Positions 59,749-64,000 of a DNA stretch of 64,000 nucleotides are shown here, in pieces. The position numbers and the translations under genes were made by a program. The stretch's first letter is position 1. Each line of letters begins with the position of its first letter. The notes under the pieces were generated by a model that saw only the letters and a program-made list of their open reading frames with translations, was not told where the DNA came from and ran no database searches. Origin of the DNA: Clostridia bacterium (GTDB lineage Bacteria > Bacillota > Clostridia > Christensenellales > CAG-138); the NCBI GenBank assembly GCA_017525875.1, contig JAFXSG010000013.1:126154-190153 (forward strand), in the 5' to 3' direction.

Positions 59749-60323
59749 AAGCTCTCCTCATTGCCCCAAAGCTCTGGGTCATCGTAAACGAATTTCGTGA
59801 CTGCCACATCCCCATAGCGATGCGGCTTGCCGGTGCGGAGGCCGGGCAGATCTATCTCAAGCCTGTTCCGAACGTTGTGCTCCGCAAGTATCAGACAGCC
59901 GTCTGCAAGCAGTTTCTTATTCGCCAGGTCCCTGATCACAGGCTCGTAGAGCCCCGATTCATACGGCGGATCGAGCAGCACAAGCGAAAACCTGCGTTTT
60001 TCCGCGGCAAGCCTTGCAAGAAGAGCAAAGCAGTCCGAACAGTGCACCTCAGCCTGAAAACCGAGATCGCTGAGATTTGATTCTACGAGCCGGCAGACCG
60101 AACGGTCGCTGTCGCAGAACACGACGCTCTTTGCCCCGCGTGAAAGCGCCTCAAGACCAAGCCCGCCGCTGCCGGCGAACAGGTCGAGCACGGATGCATT
60201 CTCAACATCAAACTGGACCATGCCGAACATTGCTTCACGGACACGGTCGAGAGTTGGTCTTGTTGAGCGGCCTTCGGGGGCGGCGAACGTTCTTCCCCTT
60301 GCCGATCCTGCTATGATCCGCAC
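59745..60323 (-). CDS. rsmD: 16S rRNA (guanine966-N2)-methyltransferase RsmD
   Basis: 192 residues. MRIIAGSARGRTFAAPEG, TRPTLDRVREAMFGM, VLDLFAGSGGLGLEALSRGA (SAM motif I), and LVLLDPPYESG (catalytic DPPY). It starts with GTG at 60323, eight bases after GGAG. It overlaps coaD. Confidence 0.95.
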   Translation of the reverse strand: MRIIAGSARGRTFAAPEGRSTRPTLDRVREAMFGMVQFDVENASVLDLFAGSGGLGLEALSRGAKSVVFCDSDRSVCRLVESNLSDLGFQAEVHCSDCFALLARLAAEKRRFSLVLLDPPYESGLYEPVIRDLANKKLLADGCLILAEHNVRNRLEIDLPGLRTGKPHRYGDVAVTKFVYDDPELWGNEESL

Positions 60324-60351
60324 AGTTCACACTCCGTTTTTCGTCAGTTTA

Positions 60352-60380
60352 ATATTACCACCAATGCCGCCCGTTTTCAA
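60352..60380 (-). promoter_or_regulatory. Putative promoter of rsmD-coaD
   Basis: On the minus strand TTGAAA (60375-60380), 17-base spacer, TAATAT (60352-60357). Confidence 0.5.
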
Positions 60381-60429
60381 GAGCAATTCAGACATAATTC
60401 GGAAAAATATGCGACTTTATCCGGCGGGA

Positions 60430-61041
60430 TCATTCATTATTGTCTGCGGCCCTGATGAGCTCGGAAGGAGTGACCGCGATATCGAGCGAGCGGTCGTGCG
60501 GCTCGAGGGGCAATTCATCAAGCAGCTGGAAATCGTAGCCCACGCCGACGGTCACTGCGTGCGTTTTTTCAAGCAGGCGGTCATAATAGCCGCCCCCCTG
60601 CCCAAGCCTGCGGAGGCTGTGTGTGAATGCGACTGCGGGAACGATCATAAGCTCCAGCATTTCCGCCGTCACTTCCTCGGATCGATCCGGATCCGGCTCC
60701 ATTATGCCATAACTCCCTACGGTAAAGGCGGCCTCATCCTCGGGCACGAGGAGCCTCAGTCCGCCGTTTTCAATGCAGAGAGGAAACGCAAGCTTCTTTC
60801 CGGCAGCACGAGCGGCACGGTTGATAAGCGCAACGTCAAGCTCGTTTTTCGCCGGCATGTACGACAGGATAAGCTCTGCCGAGCTGAATTCCGGCAGCAT
60901 AATGACCTTTTCCGCGACTGCTTCAGACGCTTTCGCAACTTCTTCAGGACTCAGCGCACGGCGCTTGGCCCTTAATTCTTTTCGCAGCGCCGCCTTCTTT
61001 TCGGCTGTTTCAAGCGCTTGCAGATTTTCTGATCCCAGCAT
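60430..61041 (-). CDS. fthC: 5-formyltetrahydrofolate cyclo-ligase
   Basis: Converts 5-formyl-THF plus ATP to 5,10-methenyl-THF. 203 residues from ATG 61041, with GGGAG seven bases upstream; upstream in-frame starts lack a good site. Motifs: LRKELRAKRRALSPEEV, SYMPAKNELD, and the ATP/folate signature RLGQGGGYYDRLLE. It follows nnr by 50 bases. Folate chemistry links it to glyA and trmFO. Confidence 0.93.
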   Translation of the reverse strand: MLGSENLQALETAEKKAALRKELRAKRRALSPEEVAKASEAVAEKVIMLPEFSSAELILSYMPAKNELDVALINRAARAAGKKLAFPLCIENGGLRLLVPEDEAAFTVGSYGIMEPDPDRSEEVTAEMLELMIVPAVAFTHSLRRLGQGGGYYDRLLEKTHAVTVGVGYDFQLLDELPLEPHDRSLDIAVTPSELIRAADNNE

Positions 61042-61091
61042 ACTAAATCTCCCTGTTTCCCGACCGAAGTACTCTTTCATTATTCGAGTTT

Positions 61092-62549
61092 TCAAAGGAC
61101 CGAGTCGAGCGCATCGATTACGTCTCCGGCTGCAAGCATCCTCGTTTTAAGTATATCAAGCGCTTTATCGGCTGAAACGCCAAGCAGGAACGCGCCTGCA
61201 CTTGCCGCGTCGAACGGCGCAAGACCCTGTGCAAGCAGTGCGGTGATGATACCCGTCAGCACGTCTCCGCTCCCGCCCTTGGCAAGGCCGGTATTCCCCG
61301 TTTTATTATATCGGACGCGCCCATCCGGAGCCGCTATCACGGTCACGGTGTTTTTGAGCAGAACGGTGCAGCCATGTTCTCCGGCAAACGCAGCTGCAGC
61401 ATCTACAGGGTCGGAAACAACAGCTTGAACGCTCTTCCCGGTCAGCCTTGCCATCTCTCCGGGATGCGGTGTGATCACGTGATTTTCGTTAAGCAGCTGT
61501 TTCAGTTCCTCGTCCATTGCGTTCAGGCCGTCTGCATCGATCACGGCTTTGTGATCGCTTTGAAGCACAGCTTTGAGTTTGGCTTTCCGGCTTTCATCAT
61601 TGCCCATCCCGCATCCGATGCCAATTGCGGTACACCAGTTCACGAGGTCCGCTATCTCGTTCTCCGTATCCGGGCAGACCATGACCTCCGGAATACAGGC
61701 AAACGCCGCAACGATGCTCTGCGGTACGAGTGCTTTCGTCAGGCCTGCTCCGGTGCGCAAACATGCTCGCGCTGCCATCACAGCCGCCCCGGGCATATTG
61801 CGGCTTCCTGCAGCGATCAGCGCCTTGCCGTAGTTTCCCTTATTCGTGACTTGTTTTCTTTCCGGCAGGAGAGTGCGGATGAAATCCTCGTCGATCAGCT
61901 GTTCTCTTTCAAGCTCGTTTTCGCGGTCTTCAGGAACGAGTCCGATCGGCGCGACAGTGATCCGGCCGACTGACTCAAGCTCCGGCGTTAAGAGCAGACC
62001 TCGCTTTACCGCAAACACGGTGACCGTCTCATCAGCCCTAAACGAAGTGCCGTACACCCTGCCTGTGGTCCCGTTCATCCCGCTCGGGATATCGACCGCG
62101 ATCCTGTAGGCATTCTGTGTATTTGCCATATTGATCGCCTCAAGCTGTATCCCCTGCAGTTCACGGTCGAGTCCCGTTCCGAAAACGGCGTCGATGATGA
62201 CCGCACTGCCTGCGATCACGTTGAGTTCGGTCGACAGGGGCAGTTTTAGTTTTTGAACGATCAGATAGTTCAAAAGCGCATCGCGCTTGTATTCATCGGG
62301 ATCCGCGAGCAGTATGCCGGTCGCGTCGCGTCCAAGCATTTTCAGTATTCGCAGTACTGCAAGCCCATCGCCCCCGTTGTTGCCTGGGCCAATCAAGATC
62401 GTGATCCGTCCTTCTCTTCCGCAATCGAGCGCAGCCTGCGCAGCTCTCCGTGCTGCGTTTTCCATGAGAACTATGCCGGGGATGCCGGCTTCGTTCATCA
62501 TGCTTCGATCGAGTTCACGCATCAGTTCATTTGTGACAACGTTTTTCAT
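61092..62549 (-). CDS. nnr: Bifunctional NAD(P)H-hydrate repair enzyme (epimerase plus dehydratase)
   Basis: 485 residues. The N-terminal epimerase domain has ILIGPGNNGGDGLAVLRIL and DAVFGTGLDRELQG. The C-terminal ADP/ATP-dependent dehydratase has HVITPHPGEMARLTG and TGLAKGGSGDVLTGIITALL. It repairs damaged hydrated NAD(P)H. Its ATG overlaps the birA stop (TAATG). Confidence 0.96.
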   Translation of the reverse strand: MKNVVTNELMRELDRSMMNEAGIPGIVLMENAARRAAQAALDCGREGRITILIGPGNNGGDGLAVLRILKMLGRDATGILLADPDEYKRDALLNYLIVQKLKLPLSTELNVIAGSAVIIDAVFGTGLDRELQGIQLEAINMANTQNAYRIAVDIPSGMNGTTGRVYGTSFRADETVTVFAVKRGLLLTPELESVGRITVAPIGLVPEDRENELEREQLIDEDFIRTLLPERKQVTNKGNYGKALIAAGSRNMPGAAVMAARACLRTGAGLTKALVPQSIVAAFACIPEVMVCPDTENEIADLVNWCTAIGIGCGMGNDESRKAKLKAVLQSDHKAVIDADGLNAMDEELKQLLNENHVITPHPGEMARLTGKSVQAVVSDPVDAAAAFAGEHGCTVLLKNTVTVIAAPDGRVRYNKTGNTGLAKGGSGDVLTGIITALLAQGLAPFDAASAGAFLLGVSADKALDILKTRMLAAGDVIDALDSVL

Positions 62550-63337
62550 TATTCTTCTGCAGGTTTGTTTTTCTGAAAATGTACTGAAACGTCAGCCGCG
62601 CCTACTGCCACGGTGCGTTCGCCTGTTTTTATCAAAAGCCGTCCGCGGGGACCGAGCGCCACAGCCTCGCCGGTTATGATCGTGCCGTCCATGCATTGAG
62701 CCTCCACGCTTTTTCCGAGTGTAACACAGCTTTCAGCAAACCGGGAAAGCAGCGCTCCGCTTCCCTGTTTCAGCGCCTCCATTTCAGAAATGAGTTCCGA
62801 AAGCAGGCGATTTGCAAGAGGTTCAAGCTCGGTCTCAGTCCCTTTTTCAATAAGCAGCGATGATGCCGGCTGCATAAGGTTTTCCGGCATATTATTGCAG
62901 TTCACGTTTATGCCTATGCCTATTACTGCAAACAGCTCACCGCAAGGTGAAGAAGCAAGCTCCGAAAGGATCCCGGAAAGCTTGTGATAACCTCCATCGC
63001 TTAAAGTGATGACGTCGTTAGGCCATTTGATCGCGCAGTTTACTCCTGCGAAACGAATGGTCGACCACGTCGCAAGCGCAGCGGCAATCGAAACCAGCGG
63101 AATGCTGTCCGGATCGATCCCGGTGAGCGGGAATGCGGCGCTGAGCATCAGGCTGCCTTCGGTGGTGAGCCAGGTCCTGCCTCTGCGGCCTCTGCCGGCG
63201 GTCTGTTCGTCCGCCGATACAGCGGTTATGCCGCTCAATTCTCCCGCCGCAATCCGCCTTTTTAATAACGCGTTCGTAGAATCGATCGTACTTAGATGCT
63301 CAATGAAAACGCTATTTCCTTTACTTATATCAGTCAT
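62549..63337 (-). CDS. birA: Biotin-[acetyl-CoA-carboxylase] ligase, without repressor domain
   Basis: 262 residues. Catalytic domain: STIDSTNALLKRRI, the biotinyl-AMP loop QTAGRGRRGRTW, and CAIKWPNDVITL, GIGINVNCNN. A C-terminal SH3-like domain follows. There is no N-terminal winged helix, so unlike the bifunctional form it should not act as a biotin-operon repressor. The start ATG 63337 has GAGGAATA upstream, just after recX. Confidence 0.93.
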   Translation of the reverse strand: MTDISKGNSVFIEHLSTIDSTNALLKRRIAAGELSGITAVSADEQTAGRGRRGRTWLTTEGSLMLSAAFPLTGIDPDSIPLVSIAAALATWSTIRFAGVNCAIKWPNDVITLSDGGYHKLSGILSELASSPCGELFAVIGIGINVNCNNMPENLMQPASSLLIEKGTETELEPLANRLLSELISEMEALKQGSGALLSRFAESCVTLGKSVEAQCMDGTIITGEAVALGPRGRLLIKTGERTVAVGAADVSVHFQKNKPAEE

Positions 63338-63338
63338 A

Positions 63339-63851
63339 TTATTCCTCGTCTTCGTCGATGCTTTCGGTAAGCTCAGAAAGCACTCTTTTAATGTCATCGA
63401 AGGTAAAGCCGCGGCTCGCAAGGCGCAGACCTACACGGCGCAGCCTTTCCGAGAGTTCAAGTCCCGAAAACTGACGAAAGAACTTTTCTGCAACCGCCTT
63501 TGCGTTGTCGAGCTCCGTCTCGTCCGTTACCGCTGCGAGTGCGGTGTCGATTATCTCACCGCTTATAAAATGGCCTTCAAGCTGTTCGCGCAGCTTCTGT
63601 CTGCTGACCGGCTTTGCAGCGAGCCTTGACTCGACGAAATCGGCCGCGTATTTTTCGTCGTTCAGCAGTCCGTTTCCTGTCAGCCGCTCGACCGACTGCA
63701 TTATCTCGACCTCAGAAAAACTGCATTCGTCAAGATGATTCTCCGTTTCGCGCACGGTACGCGCTTTCGGCGTCAGGAAATACAGAGCTTCATCATAAGC
63801 CGAAGTTCCCTTAACGCGTTTCTTGCCGTTTTTAGGTTTGTTGCTGTTCAT
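63339..63851 (-). CDS. recX: Regulatory protein RecX
   Basis: Modulates RecA filaments. 170 residues, three-helix repeats: YDEALYFLTPKARTVRETEN, LLNDEKYAADFVESRLA, SRQKLREQLEG, and LRRVGLRLASRGFTFDDI. RBS AAGGAAA upstream. First gene of recX-birA-nnr-fthC. recA is not visible next to it here. Confidence 0.9.
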   Translation of the reverse strand: MNSNKPKNGKKRVKGTSAYDEALYFLTPKARTVRETENHLDECSFSEVEIMQSVERLTGNGLLNDEKYAADFVESRLAAKPVSRQKLREQLEGHFISGEIIDTALAAVTDETELDNAKAVAEKFFRQFSGLELSERLRRVGLRLASRGFTFDDIKRVLSELTESIDEDEE

Positions 63852-63885
63852 ATTAGCTGTTTCCTTCGCTGGTTTTCATCGGATT

Positions 63886-63915
63886 ATTATAGCATAAATG
63901 CGCCCGTGAATTCAA
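63886..63915 (-). promoter_or_regulatory. Promoter of recX-birA-nnr-fthC
   Basis: On the minus strand TTGAAT (63910-63915), 18-base spacer, TGCTATAAT (TATAAT 63886-63891). Confidence 0.6.
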
Positions 63916-63947
63916 CACGAACGCATTGCATGCAAGGTTTCGGTCTT

Positions 63948-64000
63948 TTACTTCACACCGAATTTTTCATTCAGGATGTCGTAATAACAAGGCCCGGCGC
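63948..64000 (-). CDS. C-terminal end of an unidentified protein, cut by window edge
   Basis: On the minus strand the last residues read AGPCYYDILNEKFGVK followed by TAA. Only 17 codons are visible, so no family is assigned. It lies upstream of the recX promoter in the same direction. Confidence 0.5.
   Translation of the reverse strand, partial: AGPCYYDILNEKFGVK

Noticed and set aside
1..64000. CRISPR arrays, IS elements, prophage genes, tRNA or rRNA genes
   Set aside because: I saw no regularly spaced repeats, no transposase or phage structural genes, and no intergenic gap that holds a tRNA-like cloverleaf; the only gap over 300 bases (10247-10637) contains hairpins and the unassigned frame.

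Overview
The window reads as chromosomal core DNA of a spore-forming member of the Bacillota (class Clostridia, probably an uncultured gut lineage). Reasons: the ylb block (ylbN-rpmF, ylbM, ylbJ, coaD, rsmD), the yqf block (yqfC-yqfD-phoH-PgpH-like-ybeY-cdd-era-recO), plsX-acpP-rnc-smc-ftsY and ylxM-ffh-rpsP-khpA-rimM-trmD-rplS are all arranged as in Bacillota. AAGGAGG-type ribosome binding sites and sigma-A-like promoters recur. Base composition is moderate to slightly GC-rich. The species cannot be named from this sequence. I saw no rRNA or tRNA gene, insertion sequence, prophage or CRISPR array.

Layout. 1-11 kb: pyrimidine-nucleoside phosphorylase (cut by the window edge), glmS, a HerA-like ATPase, a membrane acyltransferase, GAPDH, a polyprenyl-phosphate-type glycosyltransferase, class II aldolase, a DUF1292 protein and a lipoprotein. 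10.4-18 kb: recO, a yqzL-like gene lying in reverse orientation, and the era/cdd/ybeY/PgpH/phoH/yqfD/yqfC run. 18-27 kb: a DUF4349 lipoprotein, a tryptophanase/tyrosine phenol-lyase-like enzyme, an M42 peptidase with an ABC exporter and a small membrane protein, glyA, an Sfp-type phosphopantetheinyl transferase, and a SleB-type lipoprotein hydrolase. 27-42 kb, one long minus-strand run: rbgA-rnhB-yraN, then a membrane glycosylation block (GT-C enzyme, PMT-family enzyme, GtrA), then comM-dprA-topA-trmFO-hslV-hslU. 42-54 kb: ribosomal protein, tRNA modification and SRP genes on the minus strand, then plsX-acpP-rnc-smc-ftsY on the plus strand. 54-64 kb: rpmF/yceD, ackA diverging from tmcAL-ylbJ, a coiled-coil protein, coaD-rsmD, and fthC-nnr-birA-recX.

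How the genes work together: most are housekeeping genes for translation, protein targeting, tRNA modification, DNA uptake and topology, and fatty-acid initiation. YqfC, YqfD, YlbJ and the SleB-like hydrolase point to endospore formation. The most distinctive accessory content is the glycosylation block: a PMT-family enzyme carrying an extra extracytoplasmic N-terminal region that looks like carbohydrate-binding modules, next to GtrA and a second GT-C protein, with a DPM1/GtrB-like synthase 30 kb away. Together these could form a protein O-mannosylation or envelope glycosylation pathway. Other points of note are a beta-eliminating lyase with an altered PLP-lysine neighbourhood, a PgpH-like c-di-AMP phosphodiesterase without its extracellular sensor, overlapping divergent promoters between ackA and tmcAL, and a candidate leaderless mRNA for the phosphopantetheinyl transferase. 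I found no clearly new multi-gene defence or mobile system.
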